Positions 26,375 to 35,968 of a stretch of 64,000 bases of DNA are shown in pieces. A model generated the notes under the pieces. The model saw only the letters and a list, made by a program, of their open reading frames with translations, searched no databases and was not told the origin of the DNA. The stretch comes from Planctomycetales bacterium ZRK34 (lineage in GTDB: Bacteria; Planctomycetota; Phycisphaerae; Phycisphaerales; Zrk34). The number at the start of each line of letters is the position of its first letter. Within the stretch, counting starts at the first letter, position 1. The DNA lies in contig CP050848.1 in NCBI GenBank assembly GCA_014873095.1, positions 1,426,001-1,490,000 on the forward strand, given 5' to 3'. The position numbers and the translations under genes were made by a program.

Positions 26375-27646
26375 ATGACTGACATCGCACTCCAACGAGG
26401 CCGGGTCTTTGCGTACAAGTGGGAACTGCTGGTCCTGCTGTGGATCGCGTTCTTCCTGCACCAGGCGGATCGGCAGATCTTCAACAACGTCGCCCCGCTG
26501 ATCATGGAAGATCTCGGGCTCTCGAAAGTGCAGTTCGGCATTGTGGCGACGGTATTCACGGCGGTCTACGGCGTGATGGTGCCGATCGCGGGTTATGCCG
26601 GCGACGCGCTGCGGCGCAAGTGGGTGGTGATGGGCAGTCTGCTGGTGTTCAGCCTGGCGACGCTGTTGACCGGCTTCGCCACGGGGCTGATCACGCTGGT
26701 GATCTTCCGCAGCGTCGCCACCGGCGGCGGCGAGGCGTTTTACTACCCCGCAGCCAACTCGCTGATCGCGCAGTTCCACCACAAGACGCGCGCCATGGCC
26801 ATGGCGATCCACCAGACGGCGCTGTACATCGGCATCGTGGCCAGTTCGTTCGCCGCGACGCTGGGGACGTGGTTCGGGTGGCGCAACGCGTTTTACATCT
26901 TCGGCGGGTTCGGCGTGCTCTGGGCGATCGTCGTGCTGATGCTCATGCACAACACGCCGCGCCCGGCCGGCAACGGCAATACCGCGGCGGACAAAGGCCC
27001 CAGCGTCGGCGAGGTGCTGGCTCACTTTTTCAGCAAGCCCACCGCCATGCTGCTCAGCGTCGCCTTCGCGGGCATGGTCTTCGTGAACATCGGCTACCTG
27101 ACTTGGATGCCGACGTACCTGAATGAACACCACCATCTCGAACTGGACACCGCGAGCTTTCTGGCGCTGTTCTGCCATCACGTGACGGCCTTCATCGGCG
27201 TCGTGCTCGGCGGGAAACTGTCCGACCGCTGGGCGATGCGTCGCAAGGGCGTGCGGATGGAATTCGAGTATCTCGGGCTGCTGCTGGGCGCACCGTTTAT
27301 TTTCTGGATGGGCATCGCCGGCGACCCGGTGATGTGCTGTATTGCGCTGGCCGGCTTCGGGCTCTTCCGTGGGGTGTATGATTCGAATCTGTTTGCGGCG
27401 CCGTTTGATGTGATCGAGCCGCGCTATCGTTCGAGCGCGGTGGGGTTGATGCTGTCGTGTGCGTTCATCGTCGGGGCGTCGGCTTCGACGATACTCGCGT
27501 GGATGGCCGAGCGGCTGGACATGTCGACGGCGATCGCCTCGATGGCGGCCGTGTACCTGTTCTCGGCGGTACTGGTCTTCGCGGCGCGGCATCTGACTTA
27601 CGATCGTGATTATTATGATGAAACGCTTGAGGAGCCTGAAGCATGA
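26375..27646 (+). CDS. MFS transporter, hexuronate/organic-acid (ACS) type
   Basis: 423 residues with about 12 hydrophobic membrane segments. Characteristic MFS parts include the N-terminal WIAFFLHQADRQIFNNVAPLI, the loop motif GYAGDALRRKWVV after TM2, and FRSVATGGGEAFYYPAANSLI. The pattern is that of the anion:cation symporter family, which carries glucuronate, galacturonate and glucarate. It probably imports uronic acids released by the GH115 enzyme. It starts immediately after the RraA stop and its own stop overlaps the next gene's ATG (ATGA), so the three genes are one translational unit. Confidence 0.9.
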   Translation: MTDIALQRGRVFAYKWELLVLLWIAFFLHQADRQIFNNVAPLIMEDLGLSKVQFGIVATVFTAVYGVMVPIAGYAGDALRRKWVVMGSLLVFSLATLLTGFATGLITLVIFRSVATGGGEAFYYPAANSLIAQFHHKTRAMAMAIHQTALYIGIVASSFAATLGTWFGWRNAFYIFGGFGVLWAIVVLMLMHNTPRPAGNGNTAADKGPSVGEVLAHFFSKPTAMLLSVAFAGMVFVNIGYLTWMPTYLNEHHHLELDTASFLALFCHHVTAFIGVVLGGKLSDRWAMRRKGVRMEFEYLGLLLGAPFIFWMGIAGDPVMCCIALAGFGLFRGVYDSNLFAAPFDVIEPRYRSSAVGLMLSCAFIVGASASTILAWMAERLDMSTAIASMAAVYLFSAVLVFAARHLTYDRDYYDETLEEPEA

Positions 27647-28398
27647 CGGTTGATCTGTCCGGCAAAACGGCCTTGGTGACCGGTTCGGGACGAGGCATCG
27701 GGCGCGCCATCGCGCTGGACCTGGCTCGCGCCGGGGCTGACGTGGTCGTCAACTACAGCCGCAGTCGGCAGATGGCCGACGAGGTCGCCGAGATGATTCA
27801 GGCGATGGGCCGACGCGCCTTGTCCATTCAGGCGGACGTCGGGCAGAAAGCCGACATCGATCGCATGTTTGATCAGGTCGAATCGGAACTCGGCCCGATC
27901 GACATTCTCGTCAATAACGCCGGCATCGAGCCCCGCGCCGACATCTGCGACTACGACGAGGCGACCTACGACGACGTGATGGCGGTCAACCTCAAGGGCG
28001 CCTTCTTCTGCGCCCAGCGGGCGATGCGGAAGATGCGCGACGCCGGCTGGGGGCGCGTCGTCAACATCTCGTCGCTGCATGAACTGACCCCGACGGGTTT
28101 CAGCGCGCTGTATGGCATGAGCAAGGGCGGCATGGCGATGATGATGCGCGAGATGGCCATGTCCTACAGCAAGTACGGCATCACCATCAACAACGTCTGC
28201 CCCGGCGCCACGCGCACCGACATCAACCGCAAAGTCCTCGCCGACCCCGCCTACGAAGCGAAGGTCGTCGCCAAGATTCCGGCCGGTTTCATCGCCGAGC
28301 CGCAGGACATCGCCCCGACCGTGACTTTCCTCGCCTCCGATTTAGCTCGGTACATCACCGGCGCGTCGATCTTTGTCGACGGAGGCCTCTGGCTGTGA
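27643..28398 (+). CDS. Short-chain dehydrogenase (FabG-like/sugar-acid oxidoreductase)
   Basis: 251 residues, classical SDR: TGSGRGIG cofactor motif, NNAGIEPR, SSLHE (Ser), YGMSKGG (Tyr-x3-Lys) and the C-terminal ITGASIFVDGGLWL. FabG-like SDRs in sugar-acid loci often act as glucose, uronate or ketogluconate dehydrogenases rather than in fatty acid synthesis. The ATGA overlap with the transporter and position before GH10 and enolase-superfamily genes support a role in uronic-acid catabolism. The substrate is unknown. Confidence 0.9.
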   Translation: MTVDLSGKTALVTGSGRGIGRAIALDLARAGADVVVNYSRSRQMADEVAEMIQAMGRRALSIQADVGQKADIDRMFDQVESELGPIDILVNNAGIEPRADICDYDEATYDDVMAVNLKGAFFCAQRAMRKMRDAGWGRVVNISSLHELTPTGFSALYGMSKGGMAMMMREMAMSYSKYGITINNVCPGATRTDINRKVLADPAYEAKVVAKIPAGFIAEPQDIAPTVTFLASDLARYITGASIFVDGGLWL

Positions 28399-28451
28399 AA
28401 TCCACCGCGCCCATGAATCGTCATACTTTCATCAACTCACGAAAGGCGACC

Positions 28452-29816
28452 ATGATGAAGTTCCGCACCGCCCTGATCATGACGGCCCTGTTCACGCTCA
28501 CCGCAAGCGCCGCCCGCGCCGGCCTGCCTGAGAACTACCTGAAGCGTTGGGACGACCCCGCCGTGCAGAAGCGCATCGATGATGGCATCGAGAAAAACCG
28601 CAAATCCAATGCGATGCTGACGATCGTCGACGCGGCCGGCAAGCCGATCTCCGGCGCCGAGGTGAAGATCACGCAGACCTCGCAGGACTTTCTTTTCGGT
28701 TGCAACATTTTCGTGTTGGGCCAGATGAAAGAGAAGGAACAGGCCTACGAAGATTCATTCCTCAAGCTGTTCAACTTCGCCACCGCCGCCCTGTACTGGG
28801 ACGACCTGGAACCGGCCGACGGTAAAACACGCTTCGCCGAAGGCAGCGAGTTCATCTGGCGTCGCCCGCCGCCGGACCGCGTGGTCGCCTTCGGCAAGAA
28901 GCACGGCCTGACCCTCAAGGGCCACCCCCTGGTCTGGCACAACGGCGCCCACAACCCCAAATGGATGCCGCGCGATCCCGACGTCCTGTACGAACGCTAC
29001 ATCCGCCGTTTCAAAGAGATCGCCGAGCGCTACCGCGATGACATCCCGATCTGGGACGGCGTCAATGAATCGCTGGTCTGCTCGAAGGATTTCCCGCTCT
29101 ACTCCGGTGAAGACCGCACGTATCAGCCGTATGTGCCGTGGGCGTTCAAGGAAGAGCAGAAGCTGTTTCGCCCGGAAAATCTGATCATGATCAACGACGT
29201 GACGACCTTCAACTGGCCGTCGAATGAGAAGAACCGCTACTACCAGCAGTGCGACCGCCTGCTTAAGAACAACATCCCCATCGAAGGCATCGGCTTCCAG
29301 TTCCACTTCTTCAGCCGCAAATCGCTGGACGGTTTCATGAACGGCGACCGCTGCGATCCGAACACGCTGCTGGACACCTACGAGATGTTTGCCAAGTTCG
29401 GCCTGCCGCTTTGGATCACCGAAATCACGATCGGGTCGGCGGGTGAAGACGGCCTGGCGATCCAGGAGCGCATCACCCGCGACATTTATCGGCTCTGGTT
29501 CTCCGCTCCGAAGATGGCCGGCATCACGTGGTGGAACCTCGGCGACGGCACGGCCTACGGCAACGAAGGTCAGGCAGGCGGCGGACTGGCTGATGAAGAC
29601 TTCAATCCCAAGCCCGCCTACAAGGCCCTCGACAAGCTGATCAATCACGAATGGAAGACCAAGCTCAACTTGAAGTCCGCTGCCGACGGGCTCGTGAAGT
29701 TCCGCGGGTTTCACGGCAAGTATGAAATCCAGGTCACCGCCGGCGGCAAGACCAAGACGTTCGATGTGAACGTCAGTGCCGGCGGCCCGACCCAGACCAC
29801 GCTGAAGATGCCATAA
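28452..29816 (+). CDS. GH10 endo-1,4-beta-xylanase
   Basis: 454 residues from ATG 28452, with GAAAGG six bases upstream; an in-frame GTG at 28395 overlaps the SDR stop but lacks a signal peptide. The signal peptide ends SAARAG. A short N-terminal beta domain (MLTIVDAAGKPISGAEVKI) precedes the GH10 barrel: GHPLVWH, acid/base Glu in IWDGVNES (E206) and nucleophile Glu in LWITEITI (E324). GH10 enzymes cut xylan backbones and tolerate glucuronate branches. The enzyme is secreted or periplasmic. Its pairing with GH115 two genes downstream is the best evidence that this locus targets glucuronoxylan. Confidence 0.92.
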   Translation: MMKFRTALIMTALFTLTASAARAGLPENYLKRWDDPAVQKRIDDGIEKNRKSNAMLTIVDAAGKPISGAEVKITQTSQDFLFGCNIFVLGQMKEKEQAYEDSFLKLFNFATAALYWDDLEPADGKTRFAEGSEFIWRRPPPDRVVAFGKKHGLTLKGHPLVWHNGAHNPKWMPRDPDVLYERYIRRFKEIAERYRDDIPIWDGVNESLVCSKDFPLYSGEDRTYQPYVPWAFKEEQKLFRPENLIMINDVTTFNWPSNEKNRYYQQCDRLLKNNIPIEGIGFQFHFFSRKSLDGFMNGDRCDPNTLLDTYEMFAKFGLPLWITEITIGSAGEDGLAIQERITRDIYRLWFSAPKMAGITWWNLGDGTAYGNEGQAGGGLADEDFNPKPAYKALDKLINHEWKTKLNLKSAADGLVKFRGFHGKYEIQVTAGGKTKTFDVNVSAGGPTQTTLKMP

Positions 29817-29853
29817 CACGCCTCCCGGCGTAACGATTCAAGGAAGTTCGACC

Positions 29854-31044
29854 ATGAAGATCATCGACATGCGCGTTCGCACGGTGGCGATCCCGATGAA
29901 CGCCCAACTGCGTCACAACACCGGCGTTCATCCCGGCTACCTGATGCGCACCATCCTCGAACTGATCACCGACGAAGGCATTGTCGGGCTCGGTGAAGTC
30001 GGCGGCGGGGATCAACGCGGGGCCTTGATGAAGCTGAAGCCGCGCATCATCGGCATGGACCCGTTCGACCTGGAGGCGATCAAGCTCAAGACGCTGCGCA
30101 CGATCTACTACCTGTCGAATTCCCGTCTCTACGGCGCGATCGAGATTGCGTGTCTGGACATCCAGGGCAAAGCGGCGGGCGTGCCGATGTGCCAACTGCT
30201 CGGCGGGAAAGTCCGCGATGCGGTGCCGATGATCGCATACCTGTTCTGGCGCTACGATCGGCCCGGCGGCGGGGACGACACACAGGCTGAAGACATGGCC
30301 GACCTCTGCGTGCAGTTGCACGAGGATTTGGGCGTCAATGCGATGAAGCTCAAGGCCGGCGTGATGGAACCGCTGGAAGAAGCGCGCGTGCTGGAACTAT
30401 GCCGGGATCGACTGGGCGATGGGTTCGGCCTGCGGATCGATCCAAACGGGGTGTGGTCGGTATCGACGGCGGTGCGCGTCGGCAGGCGATTGGAAGACCT
30501 CGAACTGGAGTATTTTGAAGATCCGGCCTGGGGGCTGGAGGGTATGCGGGCGGTGCGTCAGCAGGTGCGCATCCCGCTGGCGACGAATATGTACCCCAAC
30601 AAGTTCGACGATCTGGGCCCGGCCGTGCGCCTGGGCTGTGTCGACATCATCCTCACGGACCTGCACTACTGGGAAGGCCCGCGCGGCGTGAAGGATCTCG
30701 CCGCCGTCTGCCGCACGTTCAACCTCGGCGTGGCGATGCACTCGGGCGCGGAGTTCGGCATCGAGTTGGCCGCCATGCTGCACACCGCCGCCTCGATTCC
30801 CGCCATGCACTGCGCCGGTGATGCGCATTACCACTACCTCGAAGACGACATCATCGTCGGCGGCAAGATGAAATACGAAAACGGCGCGATTGCTGTGCCG
30901 ACGGGTCCGGGGCTCGGCGTCGAGCTCGACGAGGACAAAATGCAGCGTTACGAAAAGCTGTACGAGGAAAAAGGCGACTACTACGCGCGCTTCCACGAAG
31001 ACACCCGCCGCCCGGACTGGTACCCCAACCCCGGCGGCATCTGA
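29854..31044 (+). CDS. Enolase-superfamily dehydratase, glucarate-dehydratase-like
   Basis: 396 residues, cytoplasmic. It has the two-domain mandelate racemase/glucarate dehydratase layout with catalytic KLK (165-167), metal ligands D196 and E222 in RIDPNG and EYFEDPA, N245 in LATNM, D269 and H296 in AMHSGAEFG. The ATNM block and the MHS histidine are typical of the glucarate dehydratase subgroup, which removes water from aldaric or aldonic acids to give a 2-keto-3-deoxy acid. An RraA-like aldolase and MFS transporter upstream make an acid-sugar catabolic route likely. The exact acid (glucarate, glucuronate-derived or 4-O-methyl form) is unknown. Confidence 0.88.
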   Translation: MKIIDMRVRTVAIPMNAQLRHNTGVHPGYLMRTILELITDEGIVGLGEVGGGDQRGALMKLKPRIIGMDPFDLEAIKLKTLRTIYYLSNSRLYGAIEIACLDIQGKAAGVPMCQLLGGKVRDAVPMIAYLFWRYDRPGGGDDTQAEDMADLCVQLHEDLGVNAMKLKAGVMEPLEEARVLELCRDRLGDGFGLRIDPNGVWSVSTAVRVGRRLEDLELEYFEDPAWGLEGMRAVRQQVRIPLATNMYPNKFDDLGPAVRLGCVDIILTDLHYWEGPRGVKDLAAVCRTFNLGVAMHSGAEFGIELAAMLHTAASIPAMHCAGDAHYHYLEDDIIVGGKMKYENGAIAVPTGPGLGVELDEDKMQRYEKLYEEKGDYYARFHEDTRRPDWYPNPGGI

Positions 31045-31094
31045 CGCCACGGGCCCGATGCGGGTCGTGCAACATTCGCCATGAGCAAACCCGA

Positions 31095-33272
31095 ATGGTG
31101 ACCCTGCCTGAGTCTTTACGAAACCTGATGCGACCGGCTGTCTGCTGTGTGGCGATCGGCTTGGTCGTGACAGCGCTACTGAGTTCATCCTGTCGGGGTC
31201 AGACCGCAGCCGACGCCGATCACGTCGTGTTGCTGAATGATCACGCCGAAACGGCGCAGATCGTGCTGTTGAATCCGGATCACGGGGCCATCCGACAGGC
31301 GGCGGATGATCTGCATGCTGACTTGAACGCCGTGGCCGGTAAGCCGACTGCCCCTTCCCTGACTTCTCAGATCATCGTCGGCTGCGTGGACGACCTGCCC
31401 GAAGACATGCAGGGCATCAACGTCGACGAAATGCGACGGAAGTTAGCCGGCAAATGGGAAGCGTACCGGGTGTTCACCCGAAACAATCGGCTGTACATCC
31501 TCGGCAGCGATGTGCGCGGCACGATGTGGGGCATCTACCAGGTCTCAGAAGTCTGCCTCGGCATCGATCCGATGTACCTGTGGACCGGCAAAACACCCCA
31601 GCCGCGGCGCGAAATCGTGCTCAGCAAGGTCCACCTCGCTTCGGACGGGCCATCGTTCAAGTATCGCGGGTGGTTCATCAACGACGAAGACTACCTGACC
31701 GAGTGCAAGCCTTTCGAAGGTCGGCGAAACAACGACTACAAGTACTACGCTCGCATCATCCACCCCGACGTCACGGACAAGATCATCGAGACGGCGCTGC
31801 GCCTGCGGATGAACACGCTCATCCCTTCCAGCTTCAACGACATCCTCAACCCGCCGGAAGCTTACGCCGTGAACAAAGCCGCCGAGCGCGGCCTGATCGT
31901 GACCCAACACCACATCGAGCCCCTCGGCGTCGGCGGGTTCAACTTCGACGACTACTTCGAGCGGCAAGGCAAGAAAGTCCCGCTCTTTTCGTACCTGAAA
32001 AACCCCGAGCCGCTCAAAGAGGTTTGGGAACAGTACGTCAAAGCCTGGGCCAGGTACCCGGAAGTGATCTGGCAACTCGGCCTGCGGGGGCGCGGCGATC
32101 GGCCGATGTGGGTTCACGATCCGTCGATCCCCCGGGACAATGCCGCCCGCGGCAAGATCATCTCCGATGCGATCAAGGTGCAGTACGACCTGGTGCGCAA
32201 GTACGATCCCGACGGGCTCATGACGCTGACGTTGTGGCTGGAGATGGCCCGGCTCATGGAGCAGGGACACATTCAGATTCCCGATGACATCATCGTGGTG
32301 TTCGCGGACAACTCGCCCGGCTGGGGATTCAGCCGCGACTTTTATTCCCTGCCGCGTCAGCCCGATCGCCAGTACGGCATCTATTACCATCACCAGTTGT
32401 GGGGCACCGGTCCGCACTTCATCCAGGGCATCCCGCCGCAAAAGACCCGGCAGGTCATCGCCGATGCGGTCAAGCACCACTCCAGCAGCTACTGTGTGCT
32501 CAACACGGGCAACATCCGTGAGTTCGTGCTCGGCCTGAAGCTCTCATCCGAGCTGCTGTTTGATTTCGATGACTATGCCGTGGACGAGGCAAGCGGGCGG
32601 TGGTTCGACTTTCACTACGGCCCCTGGGCCGGCGAAGCCGCTCGCGTGTATGAGCACTTCTTCGATCACTACCTGCTCGACACGGAAAACAAATACCCCA
32701 CCGGGTTCAGCCGAATGCCGAACAGCCCGTTTCTGCTGGATGGCCATCTGGCCGGCCGGATGAAACAGATGCTGACGGACCTGAACAAGAGCTTCGGACT
32801 CGACACGTTCCAGGGCGAGTCATGGATCACGGCGGGCGAACTGCGATCGCCCAAGACTCTGAAGTGGTCAGACAAACACGAAGATCTTCTCGGCAAGATT
32901 CGCCAGCAGTCCGCCAATCTGCGGGGCGTCATCCGTGAAGCCGATACGCTGCACTCAAAAATGAGTGACTACCCGGCGCGTTTCTTCGACGCCAACCTGC
33001 GCATCCCCGCCAAGGTGTTCGACGGCCTGATGGGCTGCACCGCCCAGACGATGCTGGCGGTCAAAGCCGAGCAGCAAGGCGATCGAAAGACATCCGTCGA
33101 ACACCTGCGTGAAGCGCTGCGCATCATTCACCAGGCCAACGTCATCAAACAGACCGCGCTTCAGGCGCCATGGAAAGGCTGGTATCGCGGCGAGTACAAG
33201 ATCATGCTCTCCAGCTACGAGGAATATCTGCAATACCTGATCCACGGCGCGACGGGTGATTCCCGCAAGTAA
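31095..33272 (+). CDS. GH115 xylan alpha-glucuronidase
   Basis: 725 residues from 31095; an ATG at 31128 gives 714 and starts closer to the hydrophobic signal (MRPAVCCVAIGLVVTALLSSSCRGQ), which might be a weak lipobox. The GH115 hallmarks are YILGSDVRGTMWGIYQVSEV, KYRGWFINDEDYLTE, RLRMNTLIPSSF, THHIEPLG-type and WQLGLRGRGDRP, followed by GIYYHHQLWGTGPHFIQG. The family removes (4-O-methyl)glucuronate from internal and terminal xylose residues of xylan. It follows the enolase-superfamily gene by 50 bases and complements the GH10 xylanase. Slightly shorter than typical full GH115 proteins because the C-terminal domain is small. Confidence 0.9.
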   Translation: MVTLPESLRNLMRPAVCCVAIGLVVTALLSSSCRGQTAADADHVVLLNDHAETAQIVLLNPDHGAIRQAADDLHADLNAVAGKPTAPSLTSQIIVGCVDDLPEDMQGINVDEMRRKLAGKWEAYRVFTRNNRLYILGSDVRGTMWGIYQVSEVCLGIDPMYLWTGKTPQPRREIVLSKVHLASDGPSFKYRGWFINDEDYLTECKPFEGRRNNDYKYYARIIHPDVTDKIIETALRLRMNTLIPSSFNDILNPPEAYAVNKAAERGLIVTQHHIEPLGVGGFNFDDYFERQGKKVPLFSYLKNPEPLKEVWEQYVKAWARYPEVIWQLGLRGRGDRPMWVHDPSIPRDNAARGKIISDAIKVQYDLVRKYDPDGLMTLTLWLEMARLMEQGHIQIPDDIIVVFADNSPGWGFSRDFYSLPRQPDRQYGIYYHHQLWGTGPHFIQGIPPQKTRQVIADAVKHHSSSYCVLNTGNIREFVLGLKLSSELLFDFDDYAVDEASGRWFDFHYGPWAGEAARVYEHFFDHYLLDTENKYPTGFSRMPNSPFLLDGHLAGRMKQMLTDLNKSFGLDTFQGESWITAGELRSPKTLKWSDKHEDLLGKIRQQSANLRGVIREADTLHSKMSDYPARFFDANLRIPAKVFDGLMGCTAQTMLAVKAEQQGDRKTSVEHLREALRIIHQANVIKQTALQAPWKGWYRGEYKIMLSSYEEYLQYLIHGATGDSRK

Positions 33273-33324
33273 GGCGATCAGCCACCGCGGCTGAGCCTCA
33301 TCCGATTGACAAGGAAGATTCATC

Positions 33325-35952
33325 ATGTTCAGGCAATTGGTTATCTCGGCTGCTTTGACGGCGTTTTGTGTTCTGCCCGGCATCGCGACAGCCGAGGAAT
33401 ATCCGCCGCTGTTTCCATTTTTGATTTCCTACGACGCGCCGGACAACGCCTCAAGCGTCGCTCATCTGCTGGACGCACCGGCAGGCAAGCACGGTTTTGT
33501 CCGCGTGAAAAATGATCGCTTCGTCACCGACGCGGGTCCGATCCGGTTGAACGCAACCAACCTGACCGGCCCGGCGAATTTCCCCAGCCACGAAGACGCC
33601 GACCAACTGGCCGGACGCCTGGCCCGGTTCGGCATCAATTGCGTGCGGCTGCATTACTTCGATGCCGCTTACGGGAATTTCCTCGAAGAGAAGTTGCAAG
33701 GCATCATTGCCGACGATCCGAACACGCAGCGGAATCTCGACCCGACCCAGTTGGAACGATTTGACTACATGATCGCCGCGTTCAAAAAGCGCGGCATCTA
33801 TGTCAACATCAACCTGCACGTCGCCCGCAAGTGGGATGATCGCGATGGTTTTTCCAACACGACTGCGCGGCCCGGGATGGATAAAAGCCTCGACAACTTC
33901 GAGCCGCGGATGATCGAGCTTCAGAAGGAGTATGCGCGTAAGCTGTTAACCCACGTCAATCCCTACACCGGGCTGGCCTACGCCAATGACCCGTGCGTGG
34001 CGATGGTCGAGTTGAACAACGAAAACGCTCTGATGCGCGGCTACGTCGGCGGATGGATGGACCGTCTGCCCGATCCGTATGCCGCGGAATTCCACCGGCA
34101 GTGGAACCAGTGGCTGGCTAAAAAGTACGCATCAACCAACGCCCTGCGCAGCGCATGGAAGTGGGTCGACACGCCCCTGAGCCACGAGCAGGTTTCCGAA
34201 GGATCGTTCGATCAGCCCGTTTCGATCGACGGCAAAACGTGGATACTCTCACGCGGCTCGGCGCAGGCGTCGTGCGATGTCGACGGCGGCGTGTTCAACA
34301 TCAACGTGACGCGAGACGGCCACGAGTATTACCCGAAGCTGTTCCGAAACCTGTCGGTGGTGAAGGGTCAGCCATACACGCTGTCGTTCAGAATTCGCCA
34401 GACGAAGGGATCCGGCCGCGTGCAGTTGGGCCTGGCCATCGCCGACACGACCCAAAGCTGGCGGTCGCTGGGGTTGCTTCAGACGTTCTGGGTCGGCCCG
34501 AAGTGGAAGCGGGTCTCGTACTCGTTCACTGCCGCCGATGACTCGAAGCATGCACAGTTCCAGTTGACCCGCTTCAAAGTCGGCGAGTATGAACTTGACG
34601 ATCTCTCATTTCAAAGCGGCGCCAAAAGTGAATTCGATACGGCCAAGCGGCTTGAAGACGGTCAAATCCCCACGGTCAAAGTCAGCGACTATGCCCCGCC
34701 CCAGGCAGCTCGCGATTTCATAGAGTTTCTCATCGACACGGAGCGCCGCTACTGGGTCGGCCTGTCGGACTATCTCAAGGATGAACTGAAAGTTCAGCCG
34801 GTCATTTCAGGAACGCAGCTTGTATTCAGTCCGCCCTTCGTGCAGGCGAAACTCGATTACGTCGACATCCACAGCTACTGGCGCCATCCGAGCCCGGTCA
34901 GTCCCAACTGGCGGATCGCAAACGATTCGATGGTCAACTCGATGTCCTGCATCCGCGGGCTGGCCGGCCAACGGGTCCTCGGCAAACCCTACACCGTCAG
35001 CGAGTACAACCATCCGTTTCCGAATCAGTACGGCGCCGAGGGCCAACCGATGCTGCGCGCCTACGGTCGTCTGCAGGGCTGGGATGGCGTGTTCGAGTAC
35101 AACTATCACCACCGTCCGAATTTTCAGCCGCAGCAACTCAGCTATTTCTTTCACATCATCGCCCGGACCGACGTGCTGGCTCACTTCCCAGCGTGTGCGA
35201 CCATCTATTTGCGAGGCGATGTACATGAGGCGAAGTCGACGATCGTCGGGGCTGTCGACTACGCGGAGTATGTTGATCGTCTGGCCAGAGCCAAGGGCGT
35301 AGCCGCCAGCATCGGCGCGGCGGGTTTAGACTCGCGTCTGGGCCTGATCCACAAAACGGCTGTCGACCTGACCGGCAAGCGCGGAACCGACCCGGCAACA
35401 GTCAAAATACCCGCCGATCAGAAAGTCTTCGTCAGTGACACCGGTGAGTTGACCTGGAACGTCGAGCAGGCCGGCGCCGGGTATTTCACCGTTAATACGG
35501 CAAACACCAAGCTGTTCACCGGGTTTCCGAAGGGTCGCATGATCGAGCTCGGCGACCTCACCCTTTCGATCGGCAAAACGCGACTGGATTGGGCGACGGT
35601 CTCGCTGGTCTCGCGGCATGCCACGGGGTTCGGCGAAACGGATCGCCCCGCCAACATTCTGCTGGCGGCCACGGGTGTTTCCCAGAACAAAGACATGAAG
35701 ATCGAACACGTGTCGGACAACACGATCACGTTGAGCGATTGGGGCCGTGGGCCTGTGATGGCTGAAGGGATTCCCGCGGTGATCACGCTGCCAGCCGATC
35801 CCGCCAGGCTCGCGTGCTTCGCCCTGGACCCAAGTGGCAACCGCAAGCAGGAGGTTCCCGTCGAGAAGACGGATGGCGGGGGTTCGAAGATCGTGTTGAA
35901 ACCGGAATACGAAACCGTGTGGTACGAGATCGACATCCGCCAGGCAAACTAA
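33325..35952 (+). CDS. Large secreted clan GH-A glycoside hydrolase (GH5-like) with inserted carbohydrate-binding module
   Basis: 875 residues, signal peptide ending GIATAEEYP, AAGGAAG upstream. The barrel begins with NATNLTGPANFPS and RFGINCVRLHYFD; VELNNENAL holds the acid/base Glu and YTVSEYNHPFPN the nucleophile Glu. Between them, roughly residues 280-430, lies a beta-sandwich (GSFDQPVSIDGKTW...YELDDLSFQSG) of the CBM/sialidase-adjacent type. A C-terminal beta domain follows. The specific family cannot be fixed; GH5 and related clan-A families are possible. It sits in the same run as GH10 and GH115 and probably attacks the same class of polysaccharide. Confidence 0.8.
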   Translation: MFRQLVISAALTAFCVLPGIATAEEYPPLFPFLISYDAPDNASSVAHLLDAPAGKHGFVRVKNDRFVTDAGPIRLNATNLTGPANFPSHEDADQLAGRLARFGINCVRLHYFDAAYGNFLEEKLQGIIADDPNTQRNLDPTQLERFDYMIAAFKKRGIYVNINLHVARKWDDRDGFSNTTARPGMDKSLDNFEPRMIELQKEYARKLLTHVNPYTGLAYANDPCVAMVELNNENALMRGYVGGWMDRLPDPYAAEFHRQWNQWLAKKYASTNALRSAWKWVDTPLSHEQVSEGSFDQPVSIDGKTWILSRGSAQASCDVDGGVFNINVTRDGHEYYPKLFRNLSVVKGQPYTLSFRIRQTKGSGRVQLGLAIADTTQSWRSLGLLQTFWVGPKWKRVSYSFTAADDSKHAQFQLTRFKVGEYELDDLSFQSGAKSEFDTAKRLEDGQIPTVKVSDYAPPQAARDFIEFLIDTERRYWVGLSDYLKDELKVQPVISGTQLVFSPPFVQAKLDYVDIHSYWRHPSPVSPNWRIANDSMVNSMSCIRGLAGQRVLGKPYTVSEYNHPFPNQYGAEGQPMLRAYGRLQGWDGVFEYNYHHRPNFQPQQLSYFFHIIARTDVLAHFPACATIYLRGDVHEAKSTIVGAVDYAEYVDRLARAKGVAASIGAAGLDSRLGLIHKTAVDLTGKRGTDPATVKIPADQKVFVSDTGELTWNVEQAGAGYFTVNTANTKLFTGFPKGRMIELGDLTLSIGKTRLDWATVSLVSRHATGFGETDRPANILLAATGVSQNKDMKIEHVSDNTITLSDWGRGPVMAEGIPAVITLPADPARLACFALDPSGNRKQEVPVEKTDGGGSKIVLKPEYETVWYEIDIRQAN

Positions 35953-35968
35953 ACCCACGGAGTTGACG

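Noticed and set aside
25628-27592. A 654-residue minus-strand frame opposite the RraA and MFS genes
   Set aside because: His/Arg/Asp-rich antisense translation; the plus-strand genes have clear family motifs and coupled starts.
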